A stretch of DNA of 64,000 nt from CAYMPH01 sp964392365 (GTDB lineage Bacteria; Spirochaetota; UBA4802; UBA5550), in assembly GCA_964392365.1 (NCBI GenBank), contig CAYMPH010000005.1, positions 186,001 to 250,000 on the forward strand, written 5' to 3'. Numbering within the stretch: the stretch's first letter is position 1; the number at the start of each line of letters is the position of its first letter. A model generated the notes under the pieces. The model had not been told where the DNA came from. It did no database searches and saw only the letters and a program-made list of their open reading frames with translations. Below, piece after piece: positions 18,455 to 27,125 of the stretch. A program made the translations under genes and the position numbers.

Positions 18455-18754
18455 GGCAAAAAAATGCTCTAAGAAATATTTTATACCTGAAATGTTAAAA
18501 TAGTACCATTTTCCCGGATTTGTTTGGATTTTATATATTTTTTTATTTAACATATCTCTAATATCGGTATATTTTTTCTTGATATTATATATACCTGTAT
18601 TTATATTAAAATATGCAACAAATGTATTAATATCAATCAAAAAAAGAGGGAAATTTCAAAAAAAATGACCTTTTTGGCCATTCAGGATTAAAAGATAAAT
18701 TGACATCTGATTTTGATTTATTATATAATATCTGCAAAGGTGCCTGAAAAAAAT
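18455..18754. other. Divergent promoter region between two large exported proteins
   Basis: 300 bp of AT-rich DNA from which the lipoprotein (minus) and the FlgD-Ig protein (plus) are transcribed outward. The plus-strand promoter is clear (18700-18729). I could not fix the minus-strand one with confidence. No palindromic operator is obvious. Confidence 0.6.
18700..18729 (+). promoter_or_regulatory. Consensus sigma-70 promoter
   Basis: A perfect TTGACA at 18700-18705 and a perfect TATAAT at 18724-18729, 18 bp apart. Transcription should begin near 18736, about 20 bp before the chosen ATG at 18755. This also rules out the upstream start codon at 18713, which lies inside the promoter. Confidence 0.85.
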
Positions 18755-21325
18755 ATGAAAAAACTGAATACCGTAATATTGCTTCTGATTTTAACTATTC
18801 TTATAAAACCGAATATCACCAGGAGCACAATAAATTCTATAATTCTGACACCGGCGAATCCGACAAATCTTTCAACCGGGCTTGGTTATTATCTTGCAGG
18901 CAGAACATACAATTTTGATATACAGGTTATTGACCCGGATGTTACTGCTTGGACTGATTTTGTAGAAGTCAGATTAACTATTCCTTCTGGAACTCCTCTT
19001 GGGGCTTCGAATATTGTTGTGAGAATACATACATTTCTTGCCGGCCCTGCATTTACAACACAAATTGTTTCAGGAAATGTTAACTGCGGAGCAGGAGCAA
19101 CAATTATAGCCGGCACCATGAATAATTTTACAGTAAGATTTCCAATTCAATTTCAGTGGAACACACCTGGAACTGTCTGGGCTGCAATAACTCCAATAAC
19201 TGCAAGAGCAGAATCAAACAATCCAGCAAATAATTCTTTAACAACTACACAAAATGTTTCTTATGGCGTAAGTTCTTCAATAAAAGTTTTAAATTTTGCC
19301 CAGGATGGGGTTGCAGCTGGCGGATATGTAAATCAGTATCATACCGGTTTCAATGTCACTGGCAGAATAGTATATAATGTACCTGGTGCAGGTATTGCAG
19401 ATGATATAAATAATATAACAAATAACATGACATCCAGCGCAGGAACAAATCTTTCTTTGTTATTGAATGGAGTTGCTTCTGGTATAACATTTACGCCAGC
19501 AGCAGCAAGTACGAGTTTTTCATTTATTGTCCCAGGAGCAACAGTAACCGGGCTGGGATCTAACAACTGGAGAGTTACAGCTACTATGAATGCTGCTTTT
19601 GGAGGAGGTTCTTCAACATCTCCCGGCTTAGGGAATTATCTTTTACTAAACTGCGATGAAGTTCAGATAAACCAGGTTCAGTTTATTAATGGAGGAGGAA
19701 TCGATAACCCATCAAATTTAGGAGTTTCAACTTCAAGAACATATTACAGAGCAAGAAATTTACCCGGAACTCAAATCCGGGTTTATGCGCAAATGCTTTC
19801 GGGCCCAAACGTCATTGGAAATACCACTGTCAGGGTTCGGGATATTACAGAAGGTTTAAATTATGATGTTGTAATACCAAATAACACTGCATATGGAGAT
19901 CTGCCATTAGGCATGGTATATGGAACTGATAATAATTACCCCAATACGCCGGCAGCTGGTAATACGCTTCTTCATACTTATCAAGTGACAAATATCAGCG
20001 GAGGCGCAACAGGTAATGAACAAAATCTGTATGGAAGAATAAATCAGCCAGGCAGACCTATTCCAGGTGGAGCTAATACAGTCGTTTATTGGAACAATCT
20101 GCACTGGCCTTCTACAACTCCAAACGTAGGTGCTGGTCTGGCATTTTATGATACAACCAGAAATATTGCTCTTGGGGTTAATTCAACATCTTATACTGCT
20201 TCAAGTATAACTTTAAACTGGACATTAACAGGAGCAGCAGCAGTACCTCCAAATGGTGACTTTTCATCATATAAAATTTATTACAAAAGGGTTACGCCGG
20301 CTCTTCCACCTGATTTATGGCATATTGTTGATGTAAGCACAATAGCTGCGCTAGGAACTATAACCACAAATACAGCGACAATAACAAGTCTCGCTCCTTT
20401 GACTGCTTATCAATATTATTTCTCAGCCTATGATGTGTTTGGAAACGAGCCGGCACAATTATCAAACCAGCCGACTGGAACTATAACTACAGCAGCAAGT
20501 ACAGTTACAGCAACTGTTACGGATGGAATAACAACATACCCGTATACATCATTTTTAGCATCTGCAACAACCAGTAAAGACCCGGCATTACTTCCTTTAA
20601 GAAAAACAGCAATTAAAATCAGCGTATCAGTTGTATCAGGCGGAACTGTACCAGATGAAGTCTCTATTTTCTTTGCTAATAACAGCACTGATGTAATAAC
20701 AAGTTCTGTTCCAGGACCGGCGACAAATCAATTTGGAACTGTAGGAATTGCCGGCGGACAATTGACTGTTGATAGTATTTTATTTGCACCAACTTACTAC
20801 ACTATAGTTCTTTCAAAAACAGCACCAAACACCTGGTCTGGCTATATTCCAAGCGATCACGTTTTAATGGTTCTAGGAACATCTATCAGATTTATTATAG
20901 GAACTAAATATGGTGCGGTTTACAGTTATGTAGACCTGAAAGGATATAATAACCCAACCAACTGGTGGGACGCAGAATATAGATTTCAAATCGCCTCCCA
21001 ACCAACCTTCCAGCCATGGCCGGTACGCATACTTAACAACGTAATGAACGCAGAAAATCCTATCTGCTACCCTGCATATTATCTGACTGAAGACGCATAT
21101 GTTACAATTTCCGTTTTCGATGTAAAAGGCAGGCCTGTTGTAACTCTACTCGACAACCAGCTTAGAAGAGGCGGACAGAATATCAAGGAAGGCGGCTGGG
21201 ATGGTTCTAACAAGGCTACGAGAAAAATCGGCGTTGGTATTTACTATGTGAGATTTTATGCAGCCAGAGCAGCTGACGGGAAAGTTATTCTGAATGAGTT
21301 CAGAAAGGTTGTAATGGCGAGGTAA
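18755..21325 (+). CDS. Large secreted protein with fibronectin-III-like and C-terminal FlgD-Ig-like domains
   Basis: 856 aa. A Sec signal peptide is visible (MKKLNT, then a VILLLILTILI core). The body is Thr/Asn/Gly-rich and beta-strand-like. A fibronectin-III-like unit lies at ~480-580 (SITLNWTLTG ... AYQYYFSAYDVFGNEP). The last ~90 residues resemble a FlgD-type Ig or sorting-like domain: VTISVFDVKGRPVVTLLDNQ, then GGWDGSNKATRKIGVGIYYV. Such tails occur on secreted surface proteins, although a type-IX sorting role is not established here. It is divergent from the giant lipoprotein next door, and a long hairpin lies 30 bp past the stop. I do not recognise a specific function. Confidence 0.75.
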   Translation: MKKLNTVILLLILTILIKPNITRSTINSIILTPANPTNLSTGLGYYLAGRTYNFDIQVIDPDVTAWTDFVEVRLTIPSGTPLGASNIVVRIHTFLAGPAFTTQIVSGNVNCGAGATIIAGTMNNFTVRFPIQFQWNTPGTVWAAITPITARAESNNPANNSLTTTQNVSYGVSSSIKVLNFAQDGVAAGGYVNQYHTGFNVTGRIVYNVPGAGIADDINNITNNMTSSAGTNLSLLLNGVASGITFTPAAASTSFSFIVPGATVTGLGSNNWRVTATMNAAFGGGSSTSPGLGNYLLLNCDEVQINQVQFINGGGIDNPSNLGVSTSRTYYRARNLPGTQIRVYAQMLSGPNVIGNTTVRVRDITEGLNYDVVIPNNTAYGDLPLGMVYGTDNNYPNTPAAGNTLLHTYQVTNISGGATGNEQNLYGRINQPGRPIPGGANTVVYWNNLHWPSTTPNVGAGLAFYDTTRNIALGVNSTSYTASSITLNWTLTGAAAVPPNGDFSSYKIYYKRVTPALPPDLWHIVDVSTIAALGTITTNTATITSLAPLTAYQYYFSAYDVFGNEPAQLSNQPTGTITTAASTVTATVTDGITTYPYTSFLASATTSKDPALLPLRKTAIKISVSVVSGGTVPDEVSIFFANNSTDVITSSVPGPATNQFGTVGIAGGQLTVDSILFAPTYYTIVLSKTAPNTWSGYIPSDHVLMVLGTSIRFIIGTKYGAVYSYVDLKGYNNPTNWWDAEYRFQIASQPTFQPWPVRILNNVMNAENPICYPAYYLTEDAYVTISVFDVKGRPVVTLLDNQLRRGGQNIKEGGWDGSNKATRKIGVGIYYVRFYAARAADGKVILNEFRKVVMAR

Positions 21326-21354
21326 CTCAAACCTCAAATGTGCAGTTTTGCAAT

Positions 21355-21400
21355 ATCTTAAGAAAAGGGGACTATGCTTGGTAGTCCCCTCTTCTTAAGA
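21355..21400 (+). terminator. Long hairpin after the secreted FlgD-Ig protein
   Basis: A stem of about 19 bp with one mismatch (TCTTAAGAAAAGGGGACTA / TAGTCCCCTCTTCTTAAGA) and the loop TGCTTGG. No long T run follows, so termination may rely on stem strength; a 3'-end stabiliser is another possibility. Confidence 0.65.
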
Positions 21401-21850
21401 ATCTTCACCCCTCCGCCTGCTCAATCGCCGCAGACGCTAAAGGCCTTTAACTAAAATAAAAATCCATACAATATAATATATAAACACTAAACGCTATCAT
21501 TAAATAGCTACTATTCCGCTGGTTTAAAAAAACCAGCTCAAATAAAATGCATCCTTTCACCGGTCGGTCATCGAGCGAAGCCGAGATGAAGAAACCGGCT
21601 CGTGTGGGAATTATATTGTTTCCAATTTTTCTAAATCTCTCCCCTTGCCCTTACTAGGGGAAAGGGGCCGGGGGATAGGGTCCTGAATTTAAACTCCTCA
21701 CCAACATTTCCAATTGACAAATAAATCCCATCCGATTTTATTGCATTCAAATATATTCTAAAAATAATAGATTCCCGCACCTGTACTGTAATTCGACAAG
21801 CTCACCAACCGAGTCGATGTATGCGCGGGAATGACAGAAAGAGGAAACCC
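21401..21850. other. Intergenic region with several repeat-like fragments upstream of leuB
   Basis: 450 bp without a gene. It contains three fragments that look like interspersed elements rather than unique sequence. At ~21555-21600 there is CACCGGTCGGTCATCGAGCG and its continuation. At ~21632-21685 a C- then G-rich stretch (CTCTCCCCTTGCCC ... AGGGGAAAGGGG) can fold back. At 21771-21832 an element has ATTCCCGC/GCGGGAAT ends. The leuB ribosome-binding site follows directly. The leuB promoter was not located with confidence. Confidence 0.5.
21771..21832. repeat. Palindromic-ended intergenic element upstream of leuB
   Basis: It begins ATTCCCGCAC and ends GCGCGGGAATGACAG. The inner segment AATTCGACAAGCTCACC followed by GAGTCGATG is also partly self-complementary. 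Its end (GGAATGACAGAAA) is identical to the end of the element at 44575-44692. It stops about 20 bp before the leuB start codon. Confidence 0.5.
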
Positions 21851-22918
21851 ATGTCAGAAAAGAAAATTGCAGTTTTAGCCGGTGATGGAATCGGCCCTGA
21901 AGTTATGAAAGAAGCTATTAAGGTTCTTGATAAAATTTCAACCCTATACGATATAAAATTTAAATATACAAGCGGCGATGTCGGCGGAGCTGCAATAGAT
22001 AACCACGGCGAAGCGCTGCCTCAGTCAACTATTGATACCTGCAGAGCTTCAGACGCGATTCTCTTCGGTTCAGTTGGCGGACCTAAATGGGAAAAGCTTC
22101 CTCCGGAAAAACAGCCTGAGCGGGGAGCGCTTCTTCCTTTAAGAAAACTGTTTAATCTATACGCTAACCTGAGACCAGCTATCATTTTCAGGGAGCTGAA
22201 GGATGCATCTCCTCTTAAATCCGAAATTATCGGCGACGGGTTTGATATTTTAATAATAAGAGAGCTTACAGGCGGAATATATTTCGGTCAGCCGAAGGGA
22301 CGCGAAGGCAACAAGGCGTTCGATACTCTTGTTTACACAATTCCCGAGATAGAAAGAATTACGCGCGTTGCCTTTGAATCAGCCAGAAAAAGAAATAAAA
22401 AAGTAACTTCCGTGGACAAGGCAAATGTTCTTACAACTATGGTTATGTGGCGCGAGGTTGTAATCAACATAGCAAAGGAATACCCTGACGTTGAACTTAA
22501 TCACATATATGTTGATAATGCAGCAATGCAGCTCGTAAAAAATCCGAAACAGTTCGACGTGCTTTTATGCGATAACATGTTCGGAGATATTCTCTCTGAC
22601 GAAGCATCAATGATTACAGGCTCAATGGGTATGCTTCCTTCAGCATCTTTATCTGAGGGGACATTCGGGCTGTATGAACCTGCAGGAGGATCAGCACCGG
22701 ATATTGCAGGTAAGGGAATAGCAAATCCGATCGCACAGATTCTCTCTGCTGCAATGATGCTGAAATTCAGTTTCGGCTTAAATGAAGCATATGACAGAAT
22801 TTTCAAGGCAATAGAAAAAGTTCTGGCAGACGGCAACAGAACTATAGATATAATGACACCGGGTAAAAAACAGATTGGAACTGTTGAAATGGGAAATCTT
22901 ATTGTTTCTGCCCTGTAA
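21851..22918 (+). CDS. leuB: 3-isopropylmalate dehydrogenase
   Basis: NAD-dependent oxidative decarboxylation of 3-isopropylmalate in leucine synthesis; 355 aa. Start MSEKKIAVLAGDGIGPEVMKEA is preceded by AGAGGAAACCC, so I reject the longer frame from 21821. Conserved features: ALLPLRKLFNLYANLRPA, RELTGGIYFGQPKG, the catalytic region VTSVDKANVL, DNMFGDILSDEASMITGSMG, and LYEPAGGSAPDIAGKGIANP. The acidic metal ligands fall in DNMFGDILSDEAS. leuA lies 7 kb away on the other strand, so the leucine genes are not one operon here. Its 3' end overlaps the convergent M20 peptidase gene by 20 bp. Confidence 0.95.
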   Translation: MSEKKIAVLAGDGIGPEVMKEAIKVLDKISTLYDIKFKYTSGDVGGAAIDNHGEALPQSTIDTCRASDAILFGSVGGPKWEKLPPEKQPERGALLPLRKLFNLYANLRPAIIFRELKDASPLKSEIIGDGFDILIIRELTGGIYFGQPKGREGNKAFDTLVYTIPEIERITRVAFESARKRNKKVTSVDKANVLTTMVMWREVVINIAKEYPDVELNHIYVDNAAMQLVKNPKQFDVLLCDNMFGDILSDEASMITGSMGMLPSASLSEGTFGLYEPAGGSAPDIAGKGIANPIAQILSAAMMLKFSFGLNEAYDRIFKAIEKVLADGNRTIDIMTPGKKQIGTVEMGNLIVSAL

Positions 22919-24128
22919 TTTCAAGTATTGCATGAATTGAAAGCAGAGCCTTTGGAATAAAAGAAGACATATTCGCGTATTCCTGATCCTTATTGCCATC
23001 TGCAGATTTTTCCGAGCAGTGGCAATTGTCCCCTGAAGGTCCAAGCCCGTCAATTACCGGGAAATGTTCCCAGAGAAAATTTCCGTCGCTTAAACCGCCG
23101 CGTGCTTCCGGAATTATCTTATACCCGATTAAACTTCCTGCAGTTTCAAATATTTTTAACAGGCTGATAGTTTGCTGATTCTCCGGCCACGCAGGGTTTT
23201 CCCTTATAAGTTCAGCTGAAACTGAGCAGGTGAATCTCCCGTCTCCGCTTATTACTTTTCCTTTTTCATTCAGATTTAAAATTTTTTTCTTCCCTTCGGA
23301 AAAAACATCCGGAGAAAAAGCTCTCATCTCAACAAAGGCTTCCGCATAATGAGGAACGCGGTTTAAAGCAGAACCGCCTTTAACAATACCTGTATTGAAA
23401 GTTAGAGATTTTTTATAATCAGTAAAAGACTCAACCTGTTTTACAGCCTCTGCCATTTCAAGAAGAGCACTCGCGCCTGATTCATGCGCTGATCCTGCAT
23501 GGGAACCTTTTCCATGAGTTTCTATTTTAAATACAGCCCTGCCCTTTCTCGACGTAACCAGCTGCATTTTATCGCCTGCAATATTTCCGGATTCATAAAT
23601 CAGACACGCATCTGATCCGGAAAGTTTATCTCTGCAGATATTCCCGAAATCATCGGATTCGGTTTCCTCTGACGCATCAAGCATAATCATCCAGTTTACT
23701 GAATTAAAAACTTCAGGAGAAATTTTCTTTAGAGCGTCCAATATCATATAAATAACAAGTGTTCCGCCCTTGATATCATTTGTTCCGGGACCGTAGATTC
23801 TGTCGCCTTCAATTTTCCAGTTAAAATCATTTCTGATTTCCTCTTCTGGAGAAAATACAGTATCAAGATGGGATACGAAACCGATTTTATTTTTAACGGT
23901 TTTATCAGCACTGCAGCTTAAGATCAGGTGTCCTGCATATTCAGGATTAACAGATGAAATTTTCTCAGATTTAAATCCCAATTCATGAAAAATTTCTGCT
24001 GTGTACGAGGAAAGGTCTTCAACTCCGGATTTATTATCTGTCCATGAGTTTATGCTTACCATATTTTTATATATTTCAAGATAGTGCTGGAATTTTTCTG
24101 CAAGATAATCGTTATATATATTTTTCAT
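22899..24128 (-). CDS. M20 family zinc metallopeptidase (carboxypeptidase G2-like)
   Basis: 409 aa from MKNIYNDYL. It is a di-zinc exopeptidase of the CPG2/ArgE/DapE type, releasing an amino acid from a peptide or N-acyl substrate. Metal-site motifs are visible: SHLDTVFSPEE (His, Asp), GPGTNDIKGGTL (bridging Asp), DASEETESDDFG (catalytic Glu pair), IYESGNIAGD and the C-terminal His of DNCHCSEKS. The dimerisation-domain motif GKGSHAGSAHESG is present. The frame extends upstream to 24194, but that would cross the terminator of the thioredoxin gene. Substrate is not predictable. Its end overlaps leuB (convergent) by 20 bp. Confidence 0.85.
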   Translation of the reverse strand: MKNIYNDYLAEKFQHYLEIYKNMVSINSWTDNKSGVEDLSSYTAEIFHELGFKSEKISSVNPEYAGHLILSCSADKTVKNKIGFVSHLDTVFSPEEEIRNDFNWKIEGDRIYGPGTNDIKGGTLVIYMILDALKKISPEVFNSVNWMIMLDASEETESDDFGNICRDKLSGSDACLIYESGNIAGDKMQLVTSRKGRAVFKIETHGKGSHAGSAHESGASALLEMAEAVKQVESFTDYKKSLTFNTGIVKGGSALNRVPHYAEAFVEMRAFSPDVFSEGKKKILNLNEKGKVISGDGRFTCSVSAELIRENPAWPENQQTISLLKIFETAGSLIGYKIIPEARGGLSDGNFLWEHFPVIDGLGPSGDNCHCSEKSADGNKDQEYANMSSFIPKALLSIHAILEITGQKQ

Positions 24129-24146
24129 AATCCCGGATCCAAATAA

Positions 24147-24177
24147 AAAAAGCGGTAATATCAAACTACCGCTTTTT
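24147..24177 (-). terminator. Intrinsic terminator after the thioredoxin gene
   Basis: Stem AAAAAGCGGTA / TACCGCTTTTT (11 bp) with a short loop and a minus-strand T run. It lies 24 bp past the thioredoxin stop and just upstream of the M20 peptidase start. Confidence 0.85.
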
Positions 24178-24200
24178 ATATTATAATATTGCATTTTATG

Positions 24201-24554
24201 TCAATTTACTTTTAGTAAATTATGAATTACTTCCTTAAAAGTTTCCTTTGGCAATGCTCCTGCAGCCAATTGAGGTTTTTCGCCAAGAGGTATAAAAAGT
24301 ATGCTTGGAATACTCTGAATTCCGAATGCGCCTGCCAGCTCTCTTTGCTCCTCAGTATTAATTTTGAAAATATTCAGTTTCCCTTCATATTCTTTTGCAA
24401 GATCTTCTAAAACTGGCGCAACCATTTTGCAGGGCCCGCACCAGTCTGCATAAAAGTCTATTATGCTCGGCAATGTGCCCTTGTATACCCAGTCGGAATT
24501 TTTTTCAAAATCAAAAATTTTCTCAATAAACGATTCCTTTGTTAAATGTTCCAT
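24201..24554 (-). CDS. trxA: Thioredoxin
   Basis: 117 aa cytoplasmic thiol-disulfide oxidoreductase. Active site WCGPCK sits in IIDFYADWCGPCKMVAPVLE; the cis-proline loop is IQSIPSILFI. There is no signal peptide. I choose the ATG at 24554 because GGAGAAAATA precedes it; the upstream ATG at 24566 overlaps that ribosome-binding site. It is about ten residues longer at the N-terminus than E. coli TrxA. It appears monocistronic and is closed by a strong terminator. No thioredoxin reductase gene is present in the window. Confidence 0.92.
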   Translation of the reverse strand: MEHLTKESFIEKIFDFEKNSDWVYKGTLPSIIDFYADWCGPCKMVAPVLEDLAKEYEGKLNIFKINTEEQRELAGAFGIQSIPSILFIPLGEKPQLAAGALPKETFKEVIHNLLKVN

Positions 24555-24692
24555 TATTTTCTCCATTATTAAGTATTTTAGCTAATAATAAAATACTTAA
24601 TTTTTTGTAAATCGTCAACTTTTTTTAACAAAAATATCTGAATAAACTTTCACTCGCAAGCGGCTGGGAAGTAAACCCGAATGAGATTTAAT

Positions 24693-24726
24693 AAAAAAAG
24701 CCGCCCGGATAAATCAGACGGCTTTT
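24693..24726 (-). terminator. Intrinsic terminator after the envelope protein gene at 24751
   Basis: Minus-strand stem AAAAGCCG(TC) / (GG)CGGCTTTT followed by seven T residues, 25 bp beyond the stop codon. Confidence 0.85.
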
Positions 24727-24750
24727 AATAATTATAAATTCTGCTGTTTT

Positions 24751-25773
24751 TTAAAATATTCTTCCGGTATATCCCAGACCTGCTTTAAAGTGACCAAGAT
24801 TATTGGCTTGTTTATTTTCAAAAATATAACTGAATTCCATATAGAACCCTCCAAGGCAGACTCTTCCTCCGAGCTCGCCTCCTCTTTCAAAATAATTCGT
24901 CCCAAGAAAAGATGCCATTGGAAATATTCCTATATAGTATCCTCCGAATATCTGCGCATAAAGTCTTTTTGATCCAACACGGATAAAGCCCCGGACAGGA
25001 ACATCAAGAAAAATATCTGATCCTGTTAAATATCCGCTTCCGGTTAATAAATTCGAATATTGAGAAGCTGATATAAACAGTTTCAGCATGTTTGGAAAAA
25101 AATTCAGTCCTGATTCAACACCCATGCTGAAAATATCAGCTATATTAAACCTGAAATCAAAAAATAAATTTAATCTGATGCCTGCAATTGTAAAAAACCA
25201 GTTCATCCCGGTATAAGAAAAATCTTTTTGATCATAAAAAGGAAGATTAATCCCTAAACCCCAGTCCATACCGAAGACTCTGTATTTCTCTTCAGCCGGT
25301 TTCTCAACAGGAACTTCCTTGATTCTATCAACTTCGACAATTTTTTCAACTTCAACTTTTTTCTCAACAATCTTTGGTTCTACTTTTTTCTTTGAAATAT
25401 AATTTACTTTCTCTTTAGAAATAGTAAGTTCATTTTTTGATGCTATGTTTTCCCTGATTGTATAATTTGCAGCATCTTCATAAACAATATATCCTTCAAC
25501 CATACTGTCATCGAGCTTGTATATATAGACTTTATTCTTATAATCATCACTGTAAAGAACCCGGATCAGGTCCTTTCTTTGAATATCCCTTACAGGACCG
25601 GCCGGCGGTTTTATGGAAATAAATTTATCCGTATCTCTAATGACCTTGCCTTCAATAATTGAACCGTCATTCATAAATACAGATTCAGCATTTAAACTTG
25701 AATATAAACCGGATAACATTAAAATCCCGACAGATAAAAATAAATATGTTATTAAATTCAATCCGTGTTTCAT
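24751..25773 (-). CDS. Outer-membrane beta-barrel-like protein with N-terminal repeat domain
   Basis: 340 aa with a signal peptide (YLFLSVGILMLSGLYSSLNA). Residues ~30-130 contain two similar beta-rich repeats (SVFMNDGSIIEGKVIRDTDK and YKLDDSMVEGYIVYED). A charged coiled or extended Lys/Glu/Val linker follows (~140-165). The C-terminal ~175 residues are aromatic- and Gly-rich and end in GLGYTGRIF, typical of a membrane beta-barrel closing strand. That part is clearly paralogous to the 208-aa protein encoded just upstream (shared RLNLFFDFRFN-type, PVRGFIRVG and GGYYIG blocks). AGGAAGGAAGAG precedes the ATG. Function unknown. Confidence 0.7.
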   Translation of the reverse strand: MKHGLNLITYLFLSVGILMLSGLYSSLNAESVFMNDGSIIEGKVIRDTDKFISIKPPAGPVRDIQRKDLIRVLYSDDYKNKVYIYKLDDSMVEGYIVYEDAANYTIRENIASKNELTISKEKVNYISKKKVEPKIVEKKVEVEKIVEVDRIKEVPVEKPAEEKYRVFGMDWGLGINLPFYDQKDFSYTGMNWFFTIAGIRLNLFFDFRFNIADIFSMGVESGLNFFPNMLKLFISASQYSNLLTGSGYLTGSDIFLDVPVRGFIRVGSKRLYAQIFGGYYIGIFPMASFLGTNYFERGGELGGRVCLGGFYMEFSYIFENKQANNLGHFKAGLGYTGRIF

Positions 25774-25910
25774 TTCTCTTCCTTCCTGTGTTTAAAAAAT
25801 AATTTGAATATATGTTAAATTACCAATAACAATAATAAATTTCAATAAAATAAATTAAGGCCGGTTCCAAAAAATACATTTTTTCCACCGGGCCTTGGTG
25901 CATTTAAGGG

Positions 25911-25957
25911 AAAACCTGCATTTTTCATTTTATAATTTATGTTAAATACAGGTTTTT
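25911..25957 (-). terminator. Possible terminator after the 208-aa envelope protein
   Basis: Arms AAAACCTG / CAGGTTTT flank an AT-rich loop of about 30 bases, starting roughly 10 bp past the stop. The T run is short, so this is a weak call. A second fold-back segment (AAGGCC ... GGCCTT, ~25858-25896) lies just beyond it. Confidence 0.4.
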
Positions 25958-25967
25958 ATGTCTGCCC

Positions 25968-26594
25968 TTAAAATATCTTAGCTGTATATCCAAGCCCAAC
26001 TCTCGTGTGAGGGTTTAAATCTGCAAAAATGTAAAATGCTTCTAGATAAAATCCGAATATATTAAGCCTCCCGCCGACTTCAGGTCCTCTTTCAATAACC
26101 TGTGCTGTCTGATATGTCCAGATAGGAGAAAGACCCAGATAATATCCTCCCATTGCCTGAAAATAAATCACAGGAATTCCAACGCGTACAAATCCTCTGA
26201 ACGGAATATCAAACCAGTAGGTTGTGCTGCTGTAATTTGTTCCATTTAGCTTTGCTTCATATGAAAGCCAGTTAAGTCCTGTTTCAACCCCGAAACTCAA
26301 TATGCCTAAAACAGTAAATCTGAAATCAATAAAAATATTTATCCTGAAAGAATAGATTATAGCTGCTGCAGCCAGATCCTCCCTTATTATCTTATTGGAA
26401 GCTCCGGGTGCCTGCGATTCAAAAAAAGGCGACTCGCTGTCAAACAGGCCCATAGAAAAACCGATTCCAAGGTCAACACCAAATGCAGAATATGAAGATG
26501 ATTCATTTGAAGCAGCTTCTTCCTCAGCAGCAGCATTAAAATTGACAGCTAAAACAAGCGCAATTGCAGCAAATAAGACATTGAGCTTTTTCAT
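25968..26594 (-). CDS. Outer-membrane beta-barrel-like protein
   Basis: 208 aa with a Sec signal peptide (LNVLFAAIALVLAVNFNAAA). The mature protein is short, Gly- and aromatic-rich, and ends in GLGYTAKIF, a C-terminal Phe typical of outer-membrane barrels. It matches the C-terminal domain of the 340-aa neighbour in order and spacing (FGVDLGIGFSMGLF, IFIDFRFTVLGI, PFRGFVRVGIP, MGGYYLGL, FGFYLEAFYIF). A strong GGAGG precedes the ATG. It probably arose by local duplication; the neighbour gained an N-terminal domain. Function unknown. Confidence 0.7.
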   Translation of the reverse strand: MKKLNVLFAAIALVLAVNFNAAAEEEAASNESSSYSAFGVDLGIGFSMGLFDSESPFFESQAPGASNKIIREDLAAAAIIYSFRINIFIDFRFTVLGILSFGVETGLNWLSYEAKLNGTNYSSTTYWFDIPFRGFVRVGIPVIYFQAMGGYYLGLSPIWTYQTAQVIERGPEVGGRLNIFGFYLEAFYIFADLNPHTRVGLGYTAKIF

Positions 26595-26685
26595 TTATTC
26601 CTCCGGTTTGTATTTCCATTTCATGAAAAAAAATCGGTAATTTAATTTAATGTATTAAATTTTTTATTTTATTTCAAGCCAAATT

Positions 26686-27114
26686 TCATACCAGATAAAG
26701 CTCTTTATCTGTTAAAATCGGAAAACCGGATTCCTGTAATATTTTTTCAGTTGCAAGGACATCTTCAACCTGAAAAACAAAAACAGCTTCATTATTTTCT
26801 CTTATTGAAAAGCCATAAGCATCTTCAACATTAATATTTTTTTCAGCAAGTACAGATGAGGCACGATGAAGCCCGCCCGGCTTGTCATCAATTTTAACTG
26901 CCACAATTCCTTTTAGAGTTGCAGATATTCCTTCTTCCTTAAGCTTATCGCACCCTTCCTGCGGTTTATCGAGAAGCAGCTTTATAATCCCGTAATCACC
27001 TGAATCCGAAATAGTGATTGCCCTGATATTTATATTATGCTTTTCAAGAACAGCAGTAATCCTGTTTATCTTTCCCGGCCTGTTTTCAGCGAATACCGAA
27101 ACCTGATGCGGCAT
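26686..27114 (-). CDS. Tandem ACT domain protein
   Basis: 142 aa made almost entirely of two ACT domains: residues ~3-65 (VSVFAENRPGKINRITAVLE) and ~70-140 (AVKIDDKPGGLHRASSVLAE). No catalytic domain is attached. Proteins of this build are commonly encoded beside phenylacetate-CoA ligase and are thought to bind an amino acid or aromatic ligand. Here it follows paaK by 11 bp, with AAGGAGG before the ATG. I infer a regulatory role tied to aromatic amino acid breakdown; the ligand cannot be read from sequence. Confidence 0.85.
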   Translation of the reverse strand: MPHQVSVFAENRPGKINRITAVLEKHNINIRAITISDSGDYGIIKLLLDKPQEGCDKLKEEGISATLKGIVAVKIDDKPGGLHRASSVLAEKNINVEDAYGFSIRENNEAVFVFQVEDVLATEKILQESGFPILTDKELYLV

Positions 27115-27125
27115 GATGAACCTCC

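Noticed and set aside
18713..18754. Upstream start for the large secreted protein
   Set aside because: It lies within the TTGACA-TATAAT promoter and would put 14 polar residues before the signal peptide.
24129..24194. N-terminal extension of the M20 peptidase
   Set aside because: It would be read through the thioredoxin terminator hairpin and has no family similarity.
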